A DNA stretch of 12,076 nucleotides from NCBI GenBank assembly GCA_023264755.1, contig JAHFVB010000084.1, positions 1 through 12,076 on the forward strand. The letters are read 5' to 3'. The position numbers were made by a program, and so were the translations under genes. How positions within the stretch are numbered: position 1 is the stretch's first letter; the number at the start of each line of letters is the position of its first letter. The notes under the pieces are model-generated. The model was not told the origin of the DNA. It ran no database searches and worked only from the letters and a program-made list of their open reading frames with translations. This document shows positions 1-7,410 of this stretch, piece after piece. The stretch comes from Mycobacterium sp. GTDB taxonomy: Bacteria; Actinomycetota; Actinomycetes; Mycobacteriales; Mycobacteriaceae.

Positions 1-585
1 CTCGGCGATGCGCACCACGCCCGCCAAGCGCGACGCTCCCGAACCGGTGGCCGCACCGCCCCATCCGGATCCTCGAATGCTGTTGACGGCGGCGAAGCTC
101 GTCGACCACCGACCATCACGCTTGGCTGCCTGCCAGAACTCGAAACTGATGCCGTCGGCCTCGTCGACAGTCACCAGCACCCCGTCGGAACCGGAATTCG
201 GTGTGGCCTCATCGGGAATCGGCACCGGCCAACCGGCAAACGGACACAAGCCGTACTCGACCCTGGTGCAGCTGACGGAATGTCGCGGGGTGTCCGCGTT
301 GGTGGCGTAGATCGGAATGCCGTACTCGACCAGGTTGGCGACCAACCCCGGCATGGCCTGCACGGACGCGACCATCGCCGCGCTGTTCGGGTCGAGGGTG
401 GCCTCCGACGGGATGGCCACCCGCCAAGGACTATCGGCCGCAAAGGGATTGGCGAGCGTCCCGAAGTTCTGCTGTGCTCGCGTGCAACCGGTGAGCCCGA
501 GGCACGTTGCGGCAACCAGGATCGTCACGAGGGTCCCGGCGGTGGCGCGCCATCGGCGGGCCGCCGGCTTAGCGCGAGCGGCCAT
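1..585 (-). CDS. Secreted lipoprotein of polysaccharide locus, 3' end outside window (partial)
   Basis: The reading frame is open for 195 codons from ATG at 585 to the left edge, with no stop, so the C-terminus is missing. The N-terminus has a basic start (residues 1-13), a hydrophobic stretch (about 16-30) and a lipobox L31-T32-G33-C34. This predicts lipidation at Cys34 and display outside the membrane. The mature part contains a GSDG motif (117-120), FEFWQ (133-137) and ATGSGASRLAGVVR near the visible end. From memory this resembles a family of secreted actinobacterial proteins with a YEFW motif and a terminal G-I-DHAL motif, whose function I do not know. The start overlaps the upstream glycosyltransferase stop by 17 nt, so it is the last visible gene of the polysaccharide operon. 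A polysaccharide-binding or -processing role is inference from context only. Two cysteines (C97, C105 approximately) might form a disulfide. Confidence 0.8.
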   Translation of the reverse strand, partial: MAARAKPAARRWRATAGTLVTILVAATCLGLTGCTRAQQNFGTLANPFAADSPWRVAIPSEATLDPNSAAMVASVQAMPGLVANLVEYGIPIYATNADTPRHSVSCTRVEYGLCPFAGWPVPIPDEATPNSGSDGVLVTVDEADGISFEFWQAAKRDGRWSTSFAAVNSIRGSGWGGAATGSGASRLAGVVRIAE

Positions 586-1765
586 TGGCTTTTCCCGCCT
601 CGACCAGGGCGTCCGCCACCTGGGCGGCCGCGGTATCCCACGCATCGCACACGCTGCGCTCCCCCGCTGCGCCGAGCGTGGCGGCCAACGCGGGATCCCG
701 CAACACCTCGAGCATCGCCGTGGCCAGGCCGTCGGCGTCCCCTGGTGCGGTCAGCAGCCCCGTCACGCCGTCCTGGACCACCTCCGGCAAGTCTCCGACG
801 GCGCTGGCGATGACGGGCCGGCCAAAGGTGAAGGCCAGGTGGGCTACCCCACTCTGGGTGGCCCGCAGGTACGGCGTCGCCACCACCCGCGCGGAGTCCA
901 GCAGCGGAGCCACCCCCTCCGCCGGCACGTAACCGGGCCGAGCGTCGACGTTGCCGAGCCCCCGGGCCCGGGCCAGCACGGCCTCGAGATCGATGTCGGC
1001 TCCCGGCGCCCCCGCCATGATCAGCCGCGCCTCGGGAAGTTCGGCCCGCACGCGCGCGAAGGCATCCAGCAACACCTCGATGCCCTTGTATCTGGACCAC
1101 ACGCCGAAGAACAGCACGATCGGATCGGTGTCGATCACCGGCCGAATGGGCCGACCCGAGCGCAGTTCCGACTCGGAACCATGCGGTATGACGTAGACCG
1201 GACACCGCGGCTGCCAGTGGGCGATGGCCAGCTCCCGAGTGCGCGGACCGAGCACGAACGCCACGTCCAGCCGCTGCCAGGCGGCGCGGAACGCCGCGGT
1301 GATCAACCCACCCGTCTTGGGCGTGCTGGTGTCCTTGGCATCCGATCGTGGCACCGGTTCGTGTGCGATGAGCCCAAAGATGGTCGAGCGCAATGTCATC
1401 GACAGCGCCGCGGCGAACAGCGGCTCGAAGGCGAACCGCCACTGCGACCACAGCACCGCGCGGGGTCGGGCGTACGTCAACCGCACGCTCAGCACCACCC
1501 AGGCGAAGACCAACTGGGCGGCCCGCAACGCACGCCGCGTCAGCCGAAACAATCTGGAGTGCACCGCGGTGTCACCGGGGTGCCACGTCGGGAGTACCGG
1601 CCGCACGGTGAATCCTGGCTGCGAGGACACCAATTCGGGCCGGGGCCCCGTCCAGAGTTCCACCGACTCTCCTCGGGCCGCCAACGCAGCACCCAGTTCG
1701 AAGGCGTACTGAAACAATCCTCCGGACGGCGAGAGTTCGACGAGCACGATGGGCTTGGCGCTCAT
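569..1765 (-). CDS. GT4-family glycosyltransferase (GT-B fold)
   Basis: This 398-residue protein is a predicted cytoplasmic, nucleotide-sugar-dependent glycosyltransferase that probably adds a sugar to a lipid-linked repeat unit. The N-terminal Rossmann half starts with a glycine-rich loop (SPSGG, 12-16), followed by AHEP at 134-137. The C-terminal nucleotide-sugar-binding half shows FFGVWSRYKG (219-228), MAGAPG (250-255), ATPYLRATQSG (296-306) and GRPVIASAVGDLPEVV (315-330). These are the usual GT4 signatures. The first glutamate of the EX7E motif appears to be Gln304; the second corresponds to Glu328. The length is normal for GT4. The ATG overlaps the TGA of the upstream polymerase gene (ATGA), which indicates translational coupling. 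Its stop lies inside the start region of the lipoprotein gene. Donor and acceptor sugars cannot be read from the sequence. Confidence 0.92.
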   Translation of the reverse strand: MSAKPIVLVELSPSGGLFQYAFELGAALAARGESVELWTGPRPELVSSQPGFTVRPVLPTWHPGDTAVHSRLFRLTRRALRAAQLVFAWVVLSVRLTYARPRAVLWSQWRFAFEPLFAAALSMTLRSTIFGLIAHEPVPRSDAKDTSTPKTGGLITAAFRAAWQRLDVAFVLGPRTRELAIAHWQPRCPVYVIPHGSESELRSGRPIRPVIDTDPIVLFFGVWSRYKGIEVLLDAFARVRAELPEARLIMAGAPGADIDLEAVLARARGLGNVDARPGYVPAEGVAPLLDSARVVATPYLRATQSGVAHLAFTFGRPVIASAVGDLPEVVQDGVTGLLTAPGDADGLATAMLEVLRDPALAATLGAAGERSVCDAWDTAAAQVADALVEAGKANGRSR

Positions 1766-3771
1766 ACCGAGGTCAGCTCGGGGCTGGGCCGGCGTTCGGG
1801 CGGACCGGCGATGGGTCGGCGAGCCGCCACCCGGAACAGCACCACCCCCGCCAACAGTGCGGTGCCGAGGCCGACGCCGACTGCGACGACCGGGGCTAGC
1901 GGCGAGTGGTCCTGCGTGGGTGTGACGACCATGCTGGCGACGGGCTGCAGCGAATACTGTTGGTAGCCAATGGCGTTGTGCAGCGCCATGTCGCCCGCAG
2001 CGACGGCGAGTTGGATTTGGTCGCGGGCGGTGTCCGCACCGTCCGCGGTGGTCTGGAACGTCAGCACTCCTCGGACCGGGTCGGCGGCGACGTCGACGGG
2101 CGACTTGGGGTCGTGCAGGATGGTCGCGAACGTCGGCAAGAGCTCGATGCGGGAACGGATGTCGAGGGCATAGGAGTAGTAGCCGTCGGTCGGCCCAACC
2201 GGCAACAGAGTCATTCGTTGCGTCGCAGTGACGGCCGGAGCGCTGTTGGCGGACAAGTACATCCAGGAGGCCGCCAGGCCGGCGAGCCCGGCCGCCAGGC
2301 AAACGGCACTGCCACGGACCAGCGCGCGGACGACTCGAGTCGGCACCGGCCAGGTCGTCACGACCCCGCCGGCGAGGGCCAACACCACCCCGAACGTCCG
2401 AAAATAGGCCATGTGCAACCCGATACTGGCCACCGACCAGGCCACGATCGCAGCGCACACCGCCGCCAACAGGATTCGATCGCGGGACCGGGGGTAGGCC
2501 AGGGTGCCCAGCACCACCGCACTCAAGAAACCCAGCACCACCACGGCCCAGCCCAACAGCCCGAGCACGCCGGATTCCGCGGCGAACTCGGCGTAGAGGT
2601 TGTGCGGCGCGTTGGTCGGTTCGCGGACTGCCACCGATACCCGGCCGGCGAACTCGGCCACCTGGCCGGGGAACGCACCCGGACCGAACCCGAAGTACGG
2701 GCGCTGCTGGAACATCATCCAGGCTTCCTGCTGGGCGGCCAACCGTCCGAGCACCGAGGGATCGACCCCGGTGTTGCTTTGCGCGTGGGAGACGTCGGCC
2801 AGCGCTGCCAGCAGCCGATTGCCCACCCCCGGCAGGGCGAAGCACGCCACGGCGAGCGGTAGCATCGCCAGCCCCCGGCGGCGGATCGACGGGCCCGCGA
2901 CCAGGAACCATACCGCGATCGCCACGCCGGCGGCCAGGAACGTCCCGCGCGACTGGGTCAGATAGATGCCGACCAGTTGGGCGACGACCGCCCCCGCCCA
3001 GCCCGCCGCGATGCGCCGCCGACCATCGCGCAGTGCCCGCGTCAGCAGCGCCATGGCCAGCGGTAGCCCCATCACCAGATGCCGACCCCAGAAGTTCGAA
3101 TCCGGCAGCGGGCCACCGAATCGCAGCGTGGTGAGCTGCTCCCCGGAGGCCGTCGTCACGGTGGAGAAGCCGCCGAACGACATGCTGCCGCCGAACCCGA
3201 ACTGATCGATGGCCGTCAAGAGCGACAGCGCCGCCAACGGCACGACGACGGCTCCGGCCACGGTCCACGGCTGCCCCGACAGCTGGATCAGCATCAGCAC
3301 CAGCATCGCGAACAGGCAGTCGAGCACCATCCGGTGAATGGCCGCATTCGAAGCCGCCGGGTCGACGCTCCCGATCAGCGCGACCGCTTGAGTGGCCAGG
3401 AACACGGTGAACAGCCCGGCGCAGACTGCGGTCCACGCGTTGAGCCGGCCCCTGGTGTTCGGGTCGGCCAGCGCGAACCCGACCGCCAGCAGGCCAAGCA
3501 GCAGCGACGCCTGGAACACGGGCACCTTGGCGTGCGCCTCGAGGACGCCCGAGGTGTTCGTGACCTCGAGGACCACCATGACGATCACGGCCAGCAGCGG
3601 ACGCCGGGCCGCAAAGGCCACTCCCGCGCCCCCTACGGGCGCCACGAACAGCAGCACCGGGTCATGCGATCCCAGCATCGCGACCGCCGCCAGCGTCGCG
3701 AGGCCCGCCCCCAGCGCCAGCCCGGCGCCTTCGTTGACGGGCCGCGAGGAGGCGATCGCCCGAGTGATCAC
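1762..3771 (-). CDS. O-antigen ligase/Wzy-type polymerase with C-terminal Wzz-like domain
   Basis: This is a 669-residue polytopic membrane protein. I chose GTG at 3771 because it overlaps the upstream TGA (GTGA); an in-frame extension to 4161 would run through the neighbouring Wzz-like gene. Residues about 15-470 carry roughly ten or more hydrophobic helices and Wzy_C/O-antigen ligase signatures: YLTQSRGTF (270-278), the GRL-QEAW region with GFGPGAF (342-367) and APHNLYAEFAAESG (388-401), whose His is typical of the large external loop. The family polymerises or transfers undecaprenyl-linked glycans at the outer face of the membrane. Residues about 488-650 are extra: a helix, an extracytoplasmic stretch starting TLLPVG (521-526), then SPLAP and a final helix ending ARR. 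This layout matches the adjacent Wzz-like protein, so the gene looks like a polymerase fused to a chain-length domain. The protein is longer than simple family members (about 400-480). Polymerase versus ligase cannot be decided from sequence. Confidence 0.88.
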   Translation of the reverse strand: MITRAIASSRPVNEGAGLALGAGLATLAAVAMLGSHDPVLLFVAPVGGAGVAFAARRPLLAVIVMVVLEVTNTSGVLEAHAKVPVFQASLLLGLLAVGFALADPNTRGRLNAWTAVCAGLFTVFLATQAVALIGSVDPAASNAAIHRMVLDCLFAMLVLMLIQLSGQPWTVAGAVVVPLAALSLLTAIDQFGFGGSMSFGGFSTVTTASGEQLTTLRFGGPLPDSNFWGRHLVMGLPLAMALLTRALRDGRRRIAAGWAGAVVAQLVGIYLTQSRGTFLAAGVAIAVWFLVAGPSIRRRGLAMLPLAVACFALPGVGNRLLAALADVSHAQSNTGVDPSVLGRLAAQQEAWMMFQQRPYFGFGPGAFPGQVAEFAGRVSVAVREPTNAPHNLYAEFAAESGVLGLLGWAVVVLGFLSAVVLGTLAYPRSRDRILLAAVCAAIVAWSVASIGLHMAYFRTFGVVLALAGGVVTTWPVPTRVVRALVRGSAVCLAAGLAGLAASWMYLSANSAPAVTATQRMTLLPVGPTDGYYSYALDIRSRIELLPTFATILHDPKSPVDVAADPVRGVLTFQTTADGADTARDQIQLAVAAGDMALHNAIGYQQYSLQPVASMVVTPTQDHSPLAPVVAVGVGLGTALLAGVVLFRVAARRPIAGPPERRPSPELTSV
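1810..2310 (-). other. Wzz-like domain segment inside the polymerase gene
   Basis: This marks the part of the polymerase gene encoding about residues 488-654. Compared by eye with the adjacent small Wzz-like protein, the same elements occur in order. TLLPVG corresponds to ALLPAP, and ATILHDPKS to ALVYDDPRW. LTFQTTADGADTARDQI corresponds to VVTVTADSPGATEAALND. A proline-containing linker and a glycine-rich helix ending in arginines close both. In Wzz (polysaccharide co-polymerase) proteins, two helices flank an extracytoplasmic domain that sets chain length. This assignment rests on a manual alignment and topology, not on a profile search. Confidence 0.6.
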
Positions 3772-4388
3772 CGGGGCGCTGGTGCTTCGTCGACGAGTTC
3801 GGAGGGGCGGCCGGCGGGTGCCACGGCGCCGGTCCGACGACGCCAGAAGAACCAGCCCAGCCCGCCGCCGATCAGCAGCCCACCCAGGGCTGCCGCCGCC
3901 CCGACCTGGACTCGACTGGGCTCGGGCACGCGCACCGCACTGCCCTGCGGGGGCCACAGCACCTTGACCACATAGGGCTGGACCAAGGACGTGACGTTCG
4001 CCGTAGCGGCATTCAGCACATCGTTCAACGCCGCCTCGGTAGCCCCCGGGGAGTCGGCCGTCACGGTGACCACGAGCATGGTGGTCTCCGGCACCGCCGC
4101 CGCAGTCAGCGTCAGCTCGCGCTGCGACACGTTCGCCGCCTTCGCCGCCGACGGCAACCACCGGGGATCGTCGTAGACGAGGGCGGCGGTCCGGGTGACT
4201 TGCCCGCGGGTGAGCACCTCCCAGAAATTGGAGGCCTCGACCGTCGTCAGATCCGGGGCCGGAAGCAGGGCAACATTCGCCGAAGTGGTGTACCGACTCG
4301 CATGCGGCGCGGCGAACGCACCGATGATCCCGCCGAGAAGCGCACCCACAACTGCGAATACGGCGATGACGACGCGGTGCTTGGTCAT
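3768..4388 (-). CDS. Small Wzz-like chain-length determinant protein
   Basis: This 206-residue protein has two membrane helices, at about residues 5-27 and 160-182, around an extracytoplasmic domain, followed by a short cytoplasmic tail that begins WRRR. The layout is that of Wzz/capsule co-polymerase proteins, including TTSANVALLP just after helix 1 and a proline-containing segment (RVPEPSRVQ) just before helix 2. It probably regulates the length of the polymer made by the adjacent polymerase. It is shorter than classical Wzz proteins (about 300 or more), and no fused kinase or Walker motif is present. The ATG at 4388 has an AAGGA-type site just upstream at short spacing, 10 nt after the flippase stop. 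Its stop overlaps the polymerase GTG (GTGA). The family call rests on topology and context because sequence identity within Wzz is low. Confidence 0.75.
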   Translation of the reverse strand: MTKHRVVIAVFAVVGALLGGIIGAFAAPHASRYTTSANVALLPAPDLTTVEASNFWEVLTRGQVTRTAALVYDDPRWLPSAAKAANVSQRELTLTAAAVPETTMLVVTVTADSPGATEAALNDVLNAATANVTSLVQPYVVKVLWPPQGSAVRVPEPSRVQVGAAAALGGLLIGGGLGWFFWRRRTGAVAPAGRPSELVDEAPAPR

Positions 4389-4398
4389 GATCCTTCTT

Positions 4399-5997
4399 TC
4401 ACTGCCGTTGGCGGTGTTGTCTTGGTGTTGTCTCGGTCCGTGGGAGTCGGCGCCGCACCAGGGCAGATGCGGCCGCGGCAGTTTGCGGTGCCGTCAACCG
4501 TAATAGCACGCCGTAGGCACAAATGCCGACGAACACGAGCAGCGCGAGTTCCAGTGGCGCGGACCAACCGCCGGTGAACCTGCCGAGCCCCAGCAACACC
4601 GCGCCCATCGGCACCGCCGCAGCGGCCGGACGGAGCACCGCACCGGCGATCGAGGCCCACCGCACGCCCGTCACGCGATGCAGCACCGCCATGCGAAGCA
4701 GGAAGTGAAGCAGCTCGGTGCCCAACAAGGCCCAGGCGACGAGCGTGACGTCATGCCCGGCGGCCCACCAGATCGGGCCGACCAGGACGGCGAGCTTGGC
4801 GGCGTTGATCGCCGTGAGCAGACCCGGCCGCCCGATCGCCTTGAAGACGTCTCCGGCGTGAAAGGACGCCGAGTACACGACGGTGTAGAGGGCCAGCACC
4901 GACAGAATCGGAGCCGCTCCGGCATATTCCGCGCCGTAGAGCGTGGCCACCAACGAAGGCGCTGCCACTGCCAGCCCCACCCCGATCGGTGCGGTCAGCG
5001 CCACGACCACGGTGAGCGCCTCCAGGTAGTGCCGGCTCAGTGCGCCACGGTCGTGCTGCAGCCCGGACAGCGCACTGAAGAGCACTTCGCTGACCACCAC
5101 GCACAAGTTGAGCACCACGAGCTCGGGAATGCGGTACGCCAGGGTGTACAACCCGAGTTCGTTTGCCCCCAAACGAGTTCCGACGGCCAGATAGTCGACG
5201 TTGTAGATGGCGTAGGCCAGCAGCGTCACGGCCGTGACGGGGATGCCGAACCGGATGAGTTCGCGGGCCACGGCGGCATCGAAGGCGAGCTTCGGTCGGG
5301 TGCGGCCCACCAACCAGTACAGCACCGTCATCACGACCGTGGCGGCCAGCTGGCCGTACACCAGGCTCCACACGCCGTGACCGGTGGCGGCCAGTCCGAT
5401 GGTGAGCCCGGTCTTGGTCAGCGCCCCCAACGCCTCGGGCGCCAGCCGGGCCGAGAAGTTCATCGACCGCCGCAGCCACGCCGCCGGAATGGTGCTCAAC
5501 GCCGAGATCGCCAGGCCGATCGCCAGCACCCTGATGAACCCCGTCAGTTCCGGGTGCCCCAGGGCGCGCGCGCTGAGCTCGGCGGTGCCGGCCAGCAGTC
5601 CGCCGGCAACGACGCCGAAGGCCACCGACAGGGTCAGCCCCGTCGGGGCGACGACACTCCAGTCCCGACGGTTCTGCACCAGGGCCGCCGCCACGCCGAG
5701 GTCCTTGACGTAGTCGAACAGGTTGACGACCAGCAGCGCCAGCGCAAACAGCCCGAACTCGGTGGGGTCGAGCATGCGCGCGACGACGACGGTCATCAGC
5801 AGGGTCGAGCTCTTGCTCAACGCGAAGATCAGGTAGTTCCAGGCCGCCTGACGGCCCGTCGCCGGCCGAGGCTCGGACGCATCCGGCGGGGATCCGGCGG
5901 GGGTCGAGGGCGCGCTGCCCTCGGACGGGTCATGCGGGGGATTTGCTGCTGAACGAGCGTCATCGAGTGGCCCCGAACCCGTCACAGCACCCCCCAC
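4399..5997 (-). CDS. Wzx-type oligosaccharide flippase (polysaccharide export family)
   Basis: This 532-residue polytopic membrane protein is predicted to flip lipid-linked oligosaccharide repeat units across the plasma membrane. Residues 1-50 are a proline-, serine- and alanine-rich, probably disordered cytoplasmic leader. From about residue 52 there are around a dozen hydrophobic helices. ARMLDPTEFGLFALALLVV (73-91), DLGVAAALVQ (99-108) and LGANELGLYTLAYRIPEL (276-293) are typical of the MOP-superfamily Polysacc_synt group. The C-terminus ends in an arginine-rich tail. The start is GTG at 5997 with a GAGGCGG-like site upstream; an internal GTG (residue 5) is a possible alternative. This is the first gene of the minus-strand operon, followed after 10 nt by the Wzz-like gene. 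It is divergent from the second glycosyltransferase, across a 138-nt spacer. Confidence 0.9.
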   Translation of the reverse strand: MGGAVTGSGPLDDARSAANPPHDPSEGSAPSTPAGSPPDASEPRPATGRQAAWNYLIFALSKSSTLLMTVVVARMLDPTEFGLFALALLVVNLFDYVKDLGVAAALVQNRRDWSVVAPTGLTLSVAFGVVAGGLLAGTAELSARALGHPELTGFIRVLAIGLAISALSTIPAAWLRRSMNFSARLAPEALGALTKTGLTIGLAATGHGVWSLVYGQLAATVVMTVLYWLVGRTRPKLAFDAAVARELIRFGIPVTAVTLLAYAIYNVDYLAVGTRLGANELGLYTLAYRIPELVVLNLCVVVSEVLFSALSGLQHDRGALSRHYLEALTVVVALTAPIGVGLAVAAPSLVATLYGAEYAGAAPILSVLALYTVVYSASFHAGDVFKAIGRPGLLTAINAAKLAVLVGPIWWAAGHDVTLVAWALLGTELLHFLLRMAVLHRVTGVRWASIAGAVLRPAAAAVPMGAVLLGLGRFTGGWSAPLELALLVFVGICAYGVLLRLTAPQTAAAASALVRRRLPRTETTPRQHRQRQ

Positions 5998-6073
5998 CAG
6001 CCGCCTCGACGGCCGCGATCCCCAGCCTGGTCCGAAGCCCCGCGCGGCGGCGAGTCCGGCCCCTCGAGGTCAA

Positions 6074-6079
6074 AGGCTA
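6074..6079 (-). promoter_or_regulatory. Possible -10 element for the flippase operon
   Basis: On the minus strand this hexamer reads TAGCCT, matching the TANNNT pattern of mycobacterial SigA -10 elements. It would give a leader of about 70 nt before the GTG at 5997. No convincing -35 is visible. It lies in the only non-coding stretch upstream of the five-gene operon. Confidence 0.25.
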
Positions 6080-6112
6080 CCGGCAACCCCCGCGCGTTGG
6101 GCGCTCCCCGAA

Positions 6113-6118
6113 TAAAGT
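6113..6118 (+). promoter_or_regulatory. Possible -10 element for the divergent glycosyltransferase gene
   Basis: The hexamer TAAAGT fits the TANNNT -10 pattern and is the only AT-rich spot in the 138-nt divergent spacer. Transcription would begin near 6125, leaving a very short leader before the GTG at 6136. No -35 is evident. Confidence 0.3.
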
Positions 6119-6123
6119 CGTGC

Positions 6124-6128
6124 GAGGA
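6124..6128 (+). promoter_or_regulatory. Ribosome binding site deciding the GTG start at 6136
   Basis: GAGGA lies 7 nt upstream of GTG 6136. It supports that start over the in-frame TTG at 6097, which would add an unlikely 13-residue extension. With this start the protein begins directly with a Rossmann beta strand. Confidence 0.6.
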
Positions 6129-6135
6129 TGACGCG

Positions 6136-7392
6136 GTGTCAGTCGTGCTGGTCAGCGCCGTCGATCCCTACCCGACCGACGCCGGCAAGAAGGTGGTGCT
6201 GGCCGGGTTCCTCGACTACTTCGCCGAGCGCTACGGCGCCGAGCACGTGCACTACATCAAGGTGGGGGCCGCGCCGCAGCGGGAGTTTCCGGTAACCCTG
6301 CACGTAGTGCCCGGTCCCAGCCGCGCCGCGGTACTCCGCGGCCTCGCCACCAGAGTCGCGACGGGTCGATCCAGTTTGCAGGAGGCCTTCCTGGGCTCGG
6401 CTGAGACCGCAGCCGAAATCACCCGGACCATCGCCCGGATCCGGCCGACGTTGCACGTCTACGACACCGTCCGGATGGCGCAATACGCACCGGCCGAGGT
6501 GGCGGCCCACCAGATCTGCTATCTCGACGACCTGTTCTCCGAACGCTACGAACGCATGCTGCAGGCCGCCGAGCGCTATCCCGACGTCGACAGCAGCCCG
6601 TTGGGCAACTTCGCCGAACACGTTCCGGAACGACTCCGCCCGTTGGCAGCCCACCGCGTCAGTCAGACGGCGCTGCTTCGTGCCGAGCGCGTGCTGGTCC
6701 GGCGCAGCGAGGACCGGGTGGCAAACGCCTTTGGCCGGTGTCTGCTGGTCAACGACAACGAGGTCGACGTCTTGGCGCGACGTACCGGCTTGCCGGCCGA
6801 TCGCATCCATTGCGTGCCGCCGCTGTTTGCCGCCCGCGACGCTCCGGCCCGGCACTACCGGGGTGCCCCCGAGTTCGTCTTCCTGGGCCTGTTGTCGCTG
6901 GCGCACAACGATGACGGGCTGCGCTGGTTCCTGCGCTCCGTCTGGCCGCTGGTGCTCGACCGGCTGCCAGGGGCGCGCCTGCGCGTGATCGGGCGCGACG
7001 CGGGGGCCGACGTGCTCTCGGTGGCCGCCGAGCTGACCGACAGCGTGTCGGTCGAGGGTTACGTCGATGACCTGGGCGAGGCCTTGGGACGCGCTGCCGC
7101 CCTGGTCAATCCGCTGCGCTTCGGTTCGGGCATCAAGCTGAAGGTGATCGAAGCGCTGGGACGGGCGCTGCCGGTGGTGTCCACCGCGATCGGTGCGGAG
7201 GGCATCGCCAGCGGGCCATCCAGCGGGGTGCTGGTGGGCCAGGACCCCGTCGAGCTCGCCGAATTGCTGGTGGGCCTGACCGATCCGCTCCGCAACGCCG
7301 AGGTCTCCGCGCACGCCAGCACGCACTTCCTGACGACGTACTCCCGCGAGGCGGTCTTCGCGGTATACGACACGGCCTTCGCCATCCCCTAA
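6136..7392 (+). CDS. GT4-family glycosyltransferase (Glyco_trans_1_4 type)
   Basis: This 418-residue predicted GT-B glycosyltransferase begins with VSVVLVSAVDPYPTDAGKK, a strand followed by the loop typical of these enzymes. The C-terminal half shows FVFLGLLSLAHNDDG (248-262), RLRVIGRD (281-288), VEGYVDDL (306-313), PLRFGSGIKLKVIEAL (326-341) and PVVSTAIGAEGI (346-357). In this subgroup, GSGIKLKVIEA contains the lysine and glutamate that contact the donor nucleotide-sugar. It resembles glycosyltransferases of exopolysaccharide clusters. It is the only polysaccharide gene here on the plus strand, divergent from the flippase, and probably adds one sugar of the same repeat unit. It ends 18 nt from the convergent CcdA-like gene. 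No transmembrane segment is evident, and the sugar specificity is unknown. Confidence 0.9.
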   Translation: MSVVLVSAVDPYPTDAGKKVVLAGFLDYFAERYGAEHVHYIKVGAAPQREFPVTLHVVPGPSRAAVLRGLATRVATGRSSLQEAFLGSAETAAEITRTIARIRPTLHVYDTVRMAQYAPAEVAAHQICYLDDLFSERYERMLQAAERYPDVDSSPLGNFAEHVPERLRPLAAHRVSQTALLRAERVLVRRSEDRVANAFGRCLLVNDNEVDVLARRTGLPADRIHCVPPLFAARDAPARHYRGAPEFVFLGLLSLAHNDDGLRWFLRSVWPLVLDRLPGARLRVIGRDAGADVLSVAAELTDSVSVEGYVDDLGEALGRAAALVNPLRFGSGIKLKVIEALGRALPVVSTAIGAEGIASGPSSGVLVGQDPVELAELLVGLTDPLRNAEVSAHASTHFLTTYSREAVFAVYDTAFAIP

Positions 7393-7410
7393 CGGCGACA
7401 CTGGGTGACG

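Noticed and set aside
317..1966. 549-codon plus-strand open frame
   Set aside because: It is antisense to the lipoprotein, GT4 and polymerase genes. The composition is low-complexity Arg/Gly/His and has no domain, typical of GC-rich shadow frames.
569..3436. 955-codon open frame on the minus strand
   Set aside because: Only its last 398 codons, from ATG 1765, are a real gene. The upstream part is an arginine/glycine-rich off-frame reading of the polymerase gene on the same strand.
3079..3975. 298-codon plus-strand open frame
   Set aside because: It is antisense to the polymerase and Wzz-like genes, with a Gln/Arg/His-rich sequence and no recognisable motif.
3772..4161. 130-codon N-terminal extension of the polymerase
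   Set aside because: The extension is Arg/Gly-rich, overlaps the Wzz-like gene in another frame and lacks helices. GTG 3771 with its GTGA overlap is the sensible start.
4678..5952. 424-codon plus-strand open frame
   Set aside because: It is antisense to the flippase gene, whose helices and family motifs are clear on the other strand.
6139..7401. 420-codon minus-strand open frame
   Set aside because: It is antisense to the plus-strand GT4 gene, which has full family signatures and a ribosome site.
7393..7410. Possible terminator between the convergent GT4 and CcdA-like genes
   Set aside because: The 18-nt gap shows no usable stem-loop or T-run.
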